Shown piece after piece: positions 7,373 through 14,574 of a stretch of 17,849 nt of DNA. Origin of the DNA: Candidatus Dormiibacterota bacterium (GTDB lineage Bacteria > Chloroflexota > Dormibacteria > Aeolococcales > Bog-877); the NCBI GenBank assembly GCA_030038765.1, contig JASHRA010000129.1:1-17849 (forward strand), given 5' to 3'. Numbering within the stretch: the stretch's first letter is position 1; each line of letters opens with the position of its first letter. The notes under the pieces are model-generated. The model had not been told where the DNA came from, did no database searches, and saw only the letters and a program-made list of their open reading frames with translations. Both the position numbers and the translations under genes were made by a program.

Positions 7373-8652
7373 TGGGGGTGGTGCTCTGCCTCGGGGGCCA
7401 GTGGGGGGACGAGGGCAAGGGCAAGATCGTGGACCTCCTGGCGGAGTCGGCGCAGATGGTGATCCGCAGCCAGGGGGGCAACAACGCCGGCCACACGGTG
7501 GTGGTCGGGGACCACACCTTCAAGTTCAACCTGATCCCGGCCGGCATCCTCCACCCCAGCACCGTCTGCGTCATCGGCAACGGCGTGGTCCTGGACCCCC
7601 GGGTGCTGCTCTCCGAGCTGGAGGCGCTGGAGGAGCAGGGGGCCAACCTGGACAACCTGGTCATCAGCGAGCGCGCCCACATGATCATGCCCTACCACCC
7701 GGTGCTGGACCGGCTGGAGGAGGGGGCCCGGGGCGACGACCGCCTGGGGACCACCTTCCGCGGCGTCGGCCCCGCCTACAGCGACAAGGTGCGCCGGATC
7801 GGCTTCCGCGTGGGTGACCTGCAGAAGCCGGCCTTCCTGGAGAAGAAGCTGCGCTTCGTGCTGCCGTTGAAGAACCAGGCCCTGGTCCGCCTCTACGACG
7901 CCCAGCCCTTCACCGTGGAGGCGATCCTGGAGGAGTACACGGACTACGCCCGGCGCCTGGACCGCTTCATCCGCGACCCCTACCCGCTGATCCAGGGCGC
8001 CCTCGCCGAGGAGCGCCGGGTGGTCCTGGAGGGGGCCCAGGGGACCATGCTCGACCTGGACCTCGGCACCTACCCCTACGTCACCAGCTCCTACCCCTCC
8101 GCGGGCGGGGTGCTGGCCGGGGCCGGGATCGGGCCGCGCCACGTCACCCGCACCATCGGGGTCTTCAAGGCCTACACCACGAGGGTCGGCTACGGCCCCT
8201 TCCCGACCGAGCTCGAGGGGGAGCTCGGGGAGTACCTGAGGGAGCGCGGGGGCGAGTACGGCACCACCACCGGCCGCGCCCGCCGGGTAGGCTGGTTCGA
8301 CGCCTGCGTGGCCCGCTACGCGGTCGCGGTCAACGGCATCGACTCGCTCGCTCTCACCAAGCTGGACGTCCTCGACGAGTTGGAGACGGTCCGGATCTGC
8401 ACCGGCTACCGGAGCAAGGGGCAGCCCCAGGACCATCCCATGGCCAACATCTCGCACCTGAAGCACCTGGAGCCCGAGTTCGAAGAGCTGCCCGGCTGGC
8501 GCCGCAGCACGCGCGGCGCCCGCCGCCGGGAGGAGCTCCCCTCGGAGGCGCGCGCCTACCTGGACCGGCTCTCGGAGCTGCTCGGGGCGGGCGTGGACTG
8601 GGTCTCGGTGGGGGCCGGGCGGGACCAGACCATCGAGCCCGCGGCTTGGTAG
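7372..8652 (+). CDS. purA: Adenylosuccinate synthetase
   Basis: 426-residue enzyme joining IMP and aspartate with GTP to form adenylosuccinate, the first committed step to AMP. The phosphate loop GGQWGDEGKGK gives catalytic D13, and H41 lies in NNAGHTVV; both match E. coli numbering. Further family blocks are GVGPAYSDK, LEGAQGTMLDLDLGTYPYVTSS, VFKAYTTRVGYGPFPTE, TTTGRARRVGWFD and the C-terminal VSVGAGRDQTI. The start is ATG 7372, overlapping the dnaB stop as TGATG. The last seven bases overlap the TTG start of the propeller gene. Cytoplasmic homodimer in the family. No irregularity was seen. Confidence 0.97.
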   Translation: MGVVLCLGGQWGDEGKGKIVDLLAESAQMVIRSQGGNNAGHTVVVGDHTFKFNLIPAGILHPSTVCVIGNGVVLDPRVLLSELEALEEQGANLDNLVISERAHMIMPYHPVLDRLEEGARGDDRLGTTFRGVGPAYSDKVRRIGFRVGDLQKPAFLEKKLRFVLPLKNQALVRLYDAQPFTVEAILEEYTDYARRLDRFIRDPYPLIQGALAEERRVVLEGAQGTMLDLDLGTYPYVTSSYPSAGGVLAGAGIGPRHVTRTIGVFKAYTTRVGYGPFPTELEGELGEYLRERGGEYGTTTGRARRVGWFDACVARYAVAVNGIDSLALTKLDVLDELETVRICTGYRSKGQPQDHPMANISHLKHLEPEFEELPGWRRSTRGARRREELPSEARAYLDRLSELLGAGVDWVSVGAGRDQTIEPAAW

Positions 8653-9956
8653 CCAGGAGGAGGGCGGCCGCCTGGCGGCGCGGCGTCGCCGCCCTCGCCC
8701 TGGGCCTCTCCGCCCTCCTCGGCTGGTCCGCGCTCTCGCTCACCTCGGAGGCGGCCTCGGCCCCGTGGTCCGCGCTCCAGCCCATCCCCGGGCTGGCTTC
8801 GGAGCACGGCGTCATCTGGCAGCTGGCGGGCGACCCGGCCAACCCCCAGACGCTGGCCGCGGCCACCTCCAGCGGGGTCTGGATGAGCTTCGACGGGGGC
8901 CAGATATGGACCCGCACCGCGGTCCACGGGCTGACCTGGGCGGTGGCCTTCAGCGCCTCGGGCAACACCATCTACGCCGGCACCTCGAGCCGGGGCGTCT
9001 ACCGCAGCCCGGACGGGGGCCAGAGCTGGCGGGCGCAGAACGCCGGCCTGCGCAGCCTCGACGTGCGCGCCATCTCCGTCGGGCCCACGGCCGTGGTCCT
9101 GGGCACCGGGGCCGGCGTCTACTACAGCGGGAACGGCACCGGCTGGGCAGCGGCCGGCCTCTCCGGGATGAGCGTCAGCGCCGTCGCCATCGTCGCCGAC
9201 GACCCCCTGGGCGTCGTCGCCGGCTCGGACCAGACGGCGCAGCGGGACAACCTCTACATCTCCCTCTCGGTGAGCAGCAGCGGTGGCTGGCAGGCGCTGC
9301 CCGGGGGGGACCCGGGCGGGGCGCCGGTCTTCGCCATCGCGGCCGGCCCCGTGGCCAAGGGGGCGAGCGGGCCGCCGCTGCTGGTGGGCAACCTGCGCGG
9401 CCTCTACTCCAGCTCCGACCAGGGCCAGAGCTGGCAGTCCCTGAACCTCGCCGGGGGCGCCATCTGGGCCGTCACCACCATCGCCTTCGACCCCGAGAAC
9501 CCGGCCGTGGCCTACGTCGGCGGTGACAACGGGGGCAGCTCCGGGGGCGGCCTGCAGCGGAGCGTGGACGGCGGCAGCGCCTGGTCCGTCTACGAGCAGG
9601 GGCTGCCGGCCACCGACGTCGCCTCCCTCGACGTCCTCCCTACCAACCCCCTCACCGTGCTGGCCGCGACCTGGGACGCCCAGGCGCGGACGCCCGCCAG
9701 CGCCCGGGCGCTCGACCCGGCGGCCCCGCCCCCGGTGGCCCTGCGGGCCTCCACCGGCACCCCCATCTCCGTCTCCGTCTCGCCCACCCCCACGGCCCAC
9801 CCCAGCGCTCCCCCGCGGCACCACTCCGACCGCTCCCTCGAGTTCCCCGTCTGGCTGGTGGCGGTGGTGGTCGTGGCCCTAGTCTTGGCCCTGTCCCTCC
9901 TGGTGCTCTGGCGGCGCCGCCGGCGCCGGCGCCTGGAGGCGGAGGCGCCCCCGTGA
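8646..9956 (+). CDS. Membrane-anchored beta-propeller protein with Asp-box (BNR) repeats
   Basis: 436 residues, exported and anchored by its C-terminus. An Arg-rich start and hydrophobic stretch (about 13-30) form a signal peptide with a possible cleavage near residue 38. The ectodomain holds four SxDxGxxW Asp-boxes: S81-W88, S121-W128, S256-W263 and S306-W313, plus a degenerate one near 161-167. This is typical of sialidase/sortilin/YCF48-like propellers. A Ser/Thr/Pro linker (about 368-392) leads to a membrane helix (about 400-422), then seven arginines and a short cytoplasmic tail. No catalytic residues of sialidases can be assigned, so a binding or scaffolding role is as likely as enzymatic activity. 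TTG 8646 is the only suitable start; it overlaps purA by seven bases. The 3' end overlaps the next gene as GTGA. Confidence 0.8.
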   Translation: MVARRRAAAWRRGVAALALGLSALLGWSALSLTSEAASAPWSALQPIPGLASEHGVIWQLAGDPANPQTLAAATSSGVWMSFDGGQIWTRTAVHGLTWAVAFSASGNTIYAGTSSRGVYRSPDGGQSWRAQNAGLRSLDVRAISVGPTAVVLGTGAGVYYSGNGTGWAAAGLSGMSVSAVAIVADDPLGVVAGSDQTAQRDNLYISLSVSSSGGWQALPGGDPGGAPVFAIAAGPVAKGASGPPLLVGNLRGLYSSSDQGQSWQSLNLAGGAIWAVTTIAFDPENPAVAYVGGDNGGSSGGGLQRSVDGGSAWSVYEQGLPATDVASLDVLPTNPLTVLAATWDAQARTPASARALDPAAPPPVALRASTGTPISVSVSPTPTAHPSAPPRHHSDRSLEFPVWLVAVVVVALVLALSLLVLWRRRRRRRLEAEAPP

Positions 9957-10426
9957 GCGAGAGGCTGAGCGGCGAGACCCCGGAGGAGCGGCTCACCGAG
10001 CTGGGGCTGAGCCTGCCCCCGTCCCCGACCCCGATGGCCGCCTACGTGCCCTTCACCTTCGCCGGCGAGCTGGTCTTCACCGCCGGGGTGCTGGCCCAGC
10101 GCGAGGGCAAGGTGGTGGTGGGCCGGCTGGGGGCGGACCTCACGGTGGAGCAGGGGGTGGAGGCGGGCCGGCTGGCCGGGCTCTCCCTCCTGGCCCTGCT
10201 CCAGGCCGCCCTGGGCCGCCTCGACCGGGTCCAGGGCCTGGTGCTGCTCAACGCCTACGTGCGCTGCGCCCCCGACTTCGTGCGCCAGTCCGACGTTGCC
10301 GACGGCACCTCCAAGCTGCTGCTCCAGGTGCTGGGCGACCGGGGCCACCACGCCCGGGTCGCGGTGGGGGTGGCGGAGCTGCCCCGCGAGGCCTGCCTGG
10401 AAGTCCAGCTCACGGCGCGCCGCTAG
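9953..10426 (+). CDS. RidA/YjgF family protein (probable enamine/imine deaminase or relative)
   Basis: 157-residue cytoplasmic protein of the Rid superfamily; the larger size fits the subgroup that is about 150 aa long. Recognisable blocks are FAGELVFTAGVLAQREGKVVVGRLGADLT, the central helix-strand unit LGRLDRVQGLVLLNAYVRCAPDF, and the C-terminal ARVAVGVAELPREACLEVQL. R135 and E150 occupy the positions of the substrate-binding arginine and the late glutamate of RidA. RidA hydrolyses reactive enamines made by PLP enzymes; activity in this subgroup is less certain. The start GTG 9953 overlaps the propeller stop as GTGA, so it is the last gene of the long + strand cluster, and a strong hairpin follows. 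Confidence 0.87.
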   Translation: MSERLSGETPEERLTELGLSLPPSPTPMAAYVPFTFAGELVFTAGVLAQREGKVVVGRLGADLTVEQGVEAGRLAGLSLLALLQAALGRLDRVQGLVLLNAYVRCAPDFVRQSDVADGTSKLLLQVLGDRGHHARVAVGVAELPREACLEVQLTARR

Positions 10427-10443
10427 CCGGGGGCGGCCCCGGC
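10426..10443 (+). terminator. Strong GC hairpin after the Rid gene
   Basis: A perfect 7-bp stem GCCGGGG/CCCCGGC with a GCGG loop starts at the last base of the Rid stop codon. It lies between the end of the long cluster and a new promoter, so a terminator or 3' end stabiliser is likely. There is no T-tract. Confidence 0.5.
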
Positions 10444-10455
10444 GCGGTCGACGCC

Positions 10456-10480
10456 CCGGTCCCGAGCCGCCGCGGACCGG
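10456..10480. promoter_or_regulatory. 7-bp inverted repeat over the -35 region of the exporter promoter
   Basis: CCGGTCC (10456-10462) and GGACCGG (10474-10480) are perfect inverted arms with an 11-nt spacer. The right arm occupies the place of a -35 element 17 bases before the TAGAAT box. It may be an operator for an unlinked regulator or a second hairpin. Confidence 0.35.
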
Positions 10481-10495
10481 CCTGCGGGTGGCGGG

Positions 10496-10501
10496 TAGAA
10501 T
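10496..10501 (+). promoter_or_regulatory. -10 element of the ABC exporter operon, near-leaderless
   Basis: TAGAAT is followed after nine bases by the GTG start at 10511, so the transcript would have a leader of only about 3 nt. It lies just downstream of the hairpin that ends the preceding cluster. No standard -35 was seen. Confidence 0.5.
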
Positions 10502-10510
10502 CGGTCCCCC

Positions 10511-11506
10511 GTGCCACCCCCAGCTCACCCGGGCGGTGGGGCCGCGATCGAGGTCCAGGACCTGAGGCGGACCTACCGCACCAGCACCGGCACCTTCCGC
10601 CGCCACCGCGTCGACATCGAGGCCGTGCGCGGCCTCTCGCTGTGCGTGCCGCCGGGCCAGCTCTTCGGGCTCCTGGGCCCCAACGGGGCGGGCAAGACCA
10701 CCACCATCCGCGTCCTCTGCACCCTGCTGCTGCCCACCTCGGGCACGGTCCGGGTGCTGGGACACGACGTGGTCCGGGAGCCCAAGGCGGTGCGGCGCCA
10801 GATCGGGTACGTCTTCGGCGGCGACCGCGGGCTCTACGACCGCCTCAACGCCGTCGACAACCTGCGCTACTTCGCCGACCTCTACGCCATCGAGCCCCGG
10901 CTGCAGCGCCGGCGCATCGAGGAGGTGATGGAGCTGGTGGGCCTGCGCGGCCGCGAGCGGGAGCGGGTGGAGGGCTTCTCCCGGGGCATGCGCCAGCGCC
11001 TCCACCTGGCCCGCGGCCTGCTCCACGACCCCCCGGTGCTGTTCTTCGACGAGCCCACCATCGGCGTCGACCCGGTCGGGGCCCGGGAGGTGCGCCAGGT
11101 GGTCTCGGAGCTGGCCCGGGCGGGCAAGACGATCCTCCTCACCACCCACTACATGTTCGAGGCCGACAGCATCTGCCAGCGGGTGGCGGTGATCTCCAAG
11201 GGGAAGATCGTGGCCGAGGGGACGCCCCAGGAGCTGAAGTCGGCGGTGGCGGCCCGCACCGTGGTCGAGGTGGAGGCCTACGGCGTCCCCGAGCAGACCC
11301 TGGGCCGGATCCGCGAGCTGGCCGGCGTCGAGTCGCTGGCGGTCGAGGTCCGCGAGCAGTCCCAGCTGCTGACCATCCAGGCCCAGGAGGGGGCCCAGCT
11401 CACGGCCCGCCTGCTGCAGCTGCTGGAGGGGGTGCGGGTGGAGCGCGTGGCCAACCGCGAGCCGACCCTGGAGGACGCCTACGTGAGCCTGGTGACGAGC
11501 GGGTGA
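10511..11506 (+). CDS. ABC-2 type exporter, ATP-binding subunit
   Basis: 331-residue ATPase of a DrrA/NatA-like exporter. Walker A is GPNGAGKT (56-63), the signature FSRGMRQRL (156-164), Walker B VLFFDE with catalytic E181, and the switch histidine is H213 in TTHYMFEAD. The Q-loop position reads YVFGGDRGLYDRL, so the usual glutamine is Gly103; a GGxRGLY form is, from memory, found in some ABC-2 subfamilies. Residues about 235-331 form the C-terminal extension common in this group. The GTG 10511 start sits nine bases after a TAGAAT box. The stop overlaps the first permease as GTGA. The substrate is unknown; possibilities are lipids, polysaccharide precursors or hydrophobic drugs. Confidence 0.93.
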   Translation: MPPPAHPGGGAAIEVQDLRRTYRTSTGTFRRHRVDIEAVRGLSLCVPPGQLFGLLGPNGAGKTTTIRVLCTLLLPTSGTVRVLGHDVVREPKAVRRQIGYVFGGDRGLYDRLNAVDNLRYFADLYAIEPRLQRRRIEEVMELVGLRGRERERVEGFSRGMRQRLHLARGLLHDPPVLFFDEPTIGVDPVGAREVRQVVSELARAGKTILLTTHYMFEADSICQRVAVISKGKIVAEGTPQELKSAVAARTVVEVEAYGVPEQTLGRIRELAGVESLAVEVREQSQLLTIQAQEGAQLTARLLQLLEGVRVERVANREPTLEDAYVSLVTSG

Positions 11507-12330
11507 GCGCGGCCCAGCGGGTGCCGGCGCAGGGCCTCTTCCGCACCCTGCCGGCGCCTCTCACCTGGCCCCGGATCACGCTCTCGGGCTGGTGGTTCCA
11601 GCTCAAGATGCAGGCCCAGTCCGGCTTCCTCATCATGACCGCGCTGGTCCAGCCGCTGATCTTCGCCAGCATCGCCATGGCCGACCAGCAGGCGGGGAAC
11701 CGGACCCTGCCCCTGCTCTACTACGCGCTCGGGGCGGGGATCATGGGGATCTGGTCGACGGTGGTCTTCGGCTGCGGGGGAGCGCTCTCCTGGCAGCGTC
11801 ACCAGGGCACCCTGGAGCCGCTGGTGATGGCCCCGGCGCCGCTGGTGCTGGTGCTCCTCGGCATCACCCTGGGGACGGCCACGGTGGGCCTCTACTCCAT
11901 GTCCGCCACCCTCTTCTGGGGCTGGGCCGTGTTCCACGCCCACGTCGACATCGCCGACCCCGGCGCCTTCTGCCTGGCGGCGCTGGCCACGGTCGTGGCC
12001 CTGGGCCTGCTGGGCCTGGTGATGGGCAGCTCCTTCGTCCTCTACCGCAACTCGAGCGCCATCTCCAACGCCATCGAGTACCCGGTCTGGCTCATCACCG
12101 GGCTGCTGGTCCCGCTCTCGCTGCTGCCGGGCTGGACCCACCCCCTGGCCTACATCCTGGCCCCCACCTGGGGGGTCCAGGCGCTCCGCTCCGCGGCCCT
12201 CGGCGGCGACCCCTGGCTGCCCCTCCTCTGGTGCCTCGTGGCCTCCCTGGGCTACCTCCTCCTGGGCGTCTTCCTGGTCGCCAACGTGGAGCGGCTGGCG
12301 CGCCAGCGCGCCAGCCTCAACTGGCAGTGA
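11503..12330 (+). CDS. ABC-2 type exporter, permease subunit 1
   Basis: 275-residue integral membrane protein with six hydrophobic helices, roughly 41-59, 70-92, 112-140, 155-180, 190-210 and 237-260. After the second helix comes WQRHQGTLEPLVMAP, the family block usually written ExxxGTLExLxxxP, between cytoplasmic and membrane parts. This is the ABC2_membrane fold of DrrB/NodJ-like exporters. The start GTG 11503 overlaps the ATPase stop as GTGA and fits the frame directly. The next permease is about the same size but only distantly similar, so the transporter is probably a heterodimer of permeases with an ATPase dimer. Confidence 0.9.
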   Translation: MSAAQRVPAQGLFRTLPAPLTWPRITLSGWWFQLKMQAQSGFLIMTALVQPLIFASIAMADQQAGNRTLPLLYYALGAGIMGIWSTVVFGCGGALSWQRHQGTLEPLVMAPAPLVLVLLGITLGTATVGLYSMSATLFWGWAVFHAHVDIADPGAFCLAALATVVALGLLGLVMGSSFVLYRNSSAISNAIEYPVWLITGLLVPLSLLPGWTHPLAYILAPTWGVQALRSAALGGDPWLPLLWCLVASLGYLLLGVFLVANVERLARQRASLNWQ

Positions 12331-13148
12331 GCCAGCTGGAGCTGGGCCTGCCCCGGCGCACCCACCACTTCCTCCGCGTCTTCTTCGTCGGCGGCCTCAT
12401 CTCCTACCGTGCCCTCTTCTACTGGATCACGCCCTGGATGTACGTCCCCACCATGCTGGCGGCGCCGCTCTTCCAGATCCTCTTCTTCGTCTACCTGGGG
12501 CGCTCGGCCGGGGTCGGGTCGATGGCCTTCTTCGTGGTCGGCAACTCGATCCAGATCTGCAGCATGTCCGGCATCTACGGCATGACCATGGCCATCGCCA
12601 ACGAGCGCTTCTTCCAGACCCTGAGCCCGCTCCTGGCCAGCCCCGCCAACCGGGTCGCCCTCTTCCTCGGCCGGGGCCTGCCGGTGCTCGTCTCTGGGGT
12701 CCAGACCACCGTCTTCGGCTTCCTCGCCTCGGCCCTGATCCTGGGCTTCCGGCCGCCCGCCAACAGCCTCCCCGGGCTCTGCCTCACGGTGGTGGTGACG
12801 GCCGCCTCCTGCACCGGCTTCGGCATGGCCCTGGGCTCCTTCGGGTTGCGCACCCGCGACGTCTTCCTCATCTCCAACATCGCCTACTTCGCGATGCTCC
12901 TCATCTGCGGCGTGGAGGTGCCGCTGCAGCGCCTCCCGGGCGTCCTCCAGGGGCTGGCCCAGGTCCTCCCCCTCACCCACGGCATCGCCGCCGGGCGCCT
13001 CCTGGCGGGCGGCGGCCCGCTCTCCCGGGCCCTGCCCGACATCGGGCTGGAGCTCCTGGTGGGGGCCTTCTGGGCCACGGCCGCGTTCCTCCTCTTCCTC
13101 CTCTTCGAGCACGAGGGGAGGCGCAGCGGCGCCTTCGACCGGCTGTGA
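12327..13148 (+). CDS. ABC-2 type exporter, permease subunit 2
   Basis: 273-residue integral membrane protein, six predicted helices, of the same ABC-2 family. NERFFQTLSPLLASPANR (about 92-109) corresponds to the ExxxGTLExLLxSP block of the family. The N-terminus has the usual amphipathic stretch RTHHFLRVFFVGGLISYRALFYW, and the C-terminus ends in a charged cytoplasmic tail. The start is GTG 12327, overlapping permease 1 as GTGA; the stop overlaps the TusA-like gene in the same way. The two-permease, one-ATPase layout is common for heteromeric exporters. The cargo cannot be read from sequence. Confidence 0.9.
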   Translation: MSQLELGLPRRTHHFLRVFFVGGLISYRALFYWITPWMYVPTMLAAPLFQILFFVYLGRSAGVGSMAFFVVGNSIQICSMSGIYGMTMAIANERFFQTLSPLLASPANRVALFLGRGLPVLVSGVQTTVFGFLASALILGFRPPANSLPGLCLTVVVTAASCTGFGMALGSFGLRTRDVFLISNIAYFAMLLICGVEVPLQRLPGVLQGLAQVLPLTHGIAAGRLLAGGGPLSRALPDIGLELLVGAFWATAAFLLFLLFEHEGRRSGAFDRL

Positions 13149-13405
13149 GCGGGGAGCGCGCGCCGGAGGAGGCGGCCCCGCGCCTCGACCTGCGCGGCGT
13201 CGCCTGCCCGCTCACCTTCGTGCGCACCAGGATCGCCCTCGACCGCCTCCCGGAGGGCCGTCCCCTGGAGGTGCTCCTGGACCAGGGCGAGCCGGCCGAG
13301 TCCGTGCCCCGCAGCTGCCGTGAGGACGGCGACCGGGTGCTGCTGCTGGAGCCCTGGACCGAGGCCGGCGTGGTGCGCCTGCTGGTGGCGCGGGGGCCGG
13401 CCTGA
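13145..13405 (+). CDS. TusA-family sulfur carrier/sulfurtransferase
   Basis: 86-residue cytoplasmic protein with the TusA/SirA fold. LDLRGVACPLTFVRTRIALDRLPEGRPLEVLLDQGEPAESVPRS follows the family pattern, with the sulfur-carrying cysteine at C21. Canonical TusA has CPxP; here it is CPLT, so the second proline is a threonine. A CPMTFV-type variant is, from memory, a distinct TusA-like group. TusA carries persulfide sulfur for tRNA thiolation, cofactor synthesis or sulfur oxidation; which applies here is unknown. GTG 13145 overlaps permease 2 as GTGA, making it the last gene of the exporter operon. This is an unusual partner for an ABC-2 exporter. Confidence 0.85.
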   Translation: MSGERAPEEAAPRLDLRGVACPLTFVRTRIALDRLPEGRPLEVLLDQGEPAESVPRSCREDGDRVLLLEPWTEAGVVRLLVARGPA

Positions 13406-13421
13406 CCCGCCGGTCGGGCGG
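13406..13421. terminator. Hairpin filling the second convergent spacer
   Basis: The 16 bases between the TusA stop and the glycosylase stop can form CCGCC/GGCGG (13407-13411 with 13417-13421) or, as an alternative, CCCG/CGGG. The outer TGACC/GGTCA are the two stop-codon regions. It resembles the hairpin at 1230-1246 in position. There is no T-tract. Confidence 0.35.
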
Positions 13422-14513
13422 TCAGCCCTCGAGGAAGCGCCGGAAGCGAGCGACGGCCCGCTCCAGGGAGCGGAGCGCCTCCTCCCCGGGCGACCTCGGG
13501 AGCAGGGTCTCGACCCCGGCCCCCGGCTGCCGGGGCGGCATCCTCCAGCGGCCGATGAGGCGCCCGTCCAGGAGCAGCAGGTGGCTGAAGCCGGCCTCGG
13601 GCCGGAGCAGATCCGTGGCCGGGAGCAGGCCCTCCAGGAGCGCTCGCGGCGGGCGGTAGGAGATGACCAGCTCGTCGTAGCACTGGACCAGCTCGACCTG
13701 GCCCAGCGGCACGCGCCCGGGTGGACCAGCTCGGTCGATGAACCAGTGGGGCCTCTCCTCCCAGGTCACCGACTGGAGCTCGGGCCGCAGCGCCTCCAAC
13801 CCGGCACGGGCCGCCCGGAGGGGCAGCCCGGACCACCAGGCGAAGTCCTCCAGGGTCGCCGGCCCGCGGCTGGAGAAGTAGCGACGGGCCAGCTCCGCCA
13901 GCGCCTCCTCTCCCTCCGGTCCGGGTCCGGGCGGCACCCGCTGGCCCAGGGCGGCATGGGTGTGCTGGGCCCCGCGCATGGGGCCGCTGCAGATCACGCC
14001 GGAGACCTCCGCGTGCAGCAGGAGCAGGCCGAGGCGCTCCCCGGAGGCGGCGATCGCCCGTCGCTGCAGCAGGGCGGCCAGCTCGGGTCGGGTCCTGGGC
14101 CCCTCGGCCACGGCCTCGGCGATCACCTCGGCGGCGTGGTCCAGGCTGCGCCGGTCGAGCCCCAGCTGGCGCCAGCGCGGGGCGGCGGCGGCCTCGATCC
14201 GGGGCGCGCTGAGCCGCAGCAGCCAGCGCAGGTCCCGGGGGGCGACGTAGTGCCAGGTCGGGCGCAGCACGTGGGTCCTGAGGAACTCGCCGGCATCGAA
14301 GGCCCGGTCCACCTCCGATGCCGGCGCGGTGGTGGCGGTGCGCTGGGCCAGGGACCAGCGCGCGGCGCGGTGGTCCTGGGCCTGGACGGCCGTGAGCTGG
14401 GCGACAACCGCGGCCGGCGAGGGCGCTCCGCCGGCCAGAAGGAGACCCCGCAGCCGCCGCCGGACGATCCCCTCCGGGACCGGCAGCGGGCATCCGCCGG
14501 CTCCCCTCGTCAC
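13422..14513 (-). CDS. AlkZ/YcaQ-like (HTH_42) winged-helix DNA glycosylase family protein
   Basis: 363 residues, the usual size for the HTH_42 superfamily of tandem winged helices. The N-terminal block AVVAQLTAVQAQDHRAARWSLAQRT (about 35-59) contains Q44-A-Q46, matching the QxQ catalytic motif of AlkZ-type interstrand crosslink glycosylases; YcaQ has QxD. Later blocks FLRTHVLRPTWHYVAPRDLRWLL, RRYFSSRGPATLEDFAWWSGLP and HLLLLDGRLIGRWR are also family-typical. AlkZ unhooks nitrogen-mustard or azinomycin crosslinks; many homologues are uncharacterised, so activity is an inference. GTG 14513 is the best start in frame; ATG 14493 is in another frame. It lies 50 nt downstream of the histidine kinase gene on the same strand and may be co-transcribed. 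Enzyme or mere DNA-binding function remains open. Confidence 0.8.
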   Translation of the reverse strand: MTRGAGGCPLPVPEGIVRRRLRGLLLAGGAPSPAAVVAQLTAVQAQDHRAARWSLAQRTATTAPASEVDRAFDAGEFLRTHVLRPTWHYVAPRDLRWLLRLSAPRIEAAAAPRWRQLGLDRRSLDHAAEVIAEAVAEGPRTRPELAALLQRRAIAASGERLGLLLLHAEVSGVICSGPMRGAQHTHAALGQRVPPGPGPEGEEALAELARRYFSSRGPATLEDFAWWSGLPLRAARAGLEALRPELQSVTWEERPHWFIDRAGPPGRVPLGQVELVQCYDELVISYRPPRALLEGLLPATDLLRPEAGFSHLLLLDGRLIGRWRMPPRQPGAGVETLLPRSPGEEALRSLERAVARFRRFLEG

Positions 14514-14558
14514 CCGGGGATCTTCCGCGCGCCGGGAGCGGCGGTGCCGGCCGGCCGT

Positions 14559-14574
14559 CCCGCTCAGGAGCGGG
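14559..14574. other. Hairpin over the kinase stop codon
   Basis: CCCGCTC/GAGCGGG is a perfect inverted repeat around AG, giving a 6-bp stem with a CAGG loop, and it includes the histidine kinase stop codon (14564-14566). It could reduce read-through into the glycosylase gene. No T-tract follows. Confidence 0.3.

Noticed and set aside
9913..9936. CGCCGGCG-rich repeats near the end of the propeller gene.
   Set aside because: They encode the arginine run after the membrane helix and need no other explanation.
9600..9956. LPxTG-like sorting signal at the end of the propeller protein.
   Set aside because: The tail has a Pro/Ser/Thr stalk, a membrane helix and arginines, but no LPxTG-type motif before the helix; a simple membrane anchor fits.
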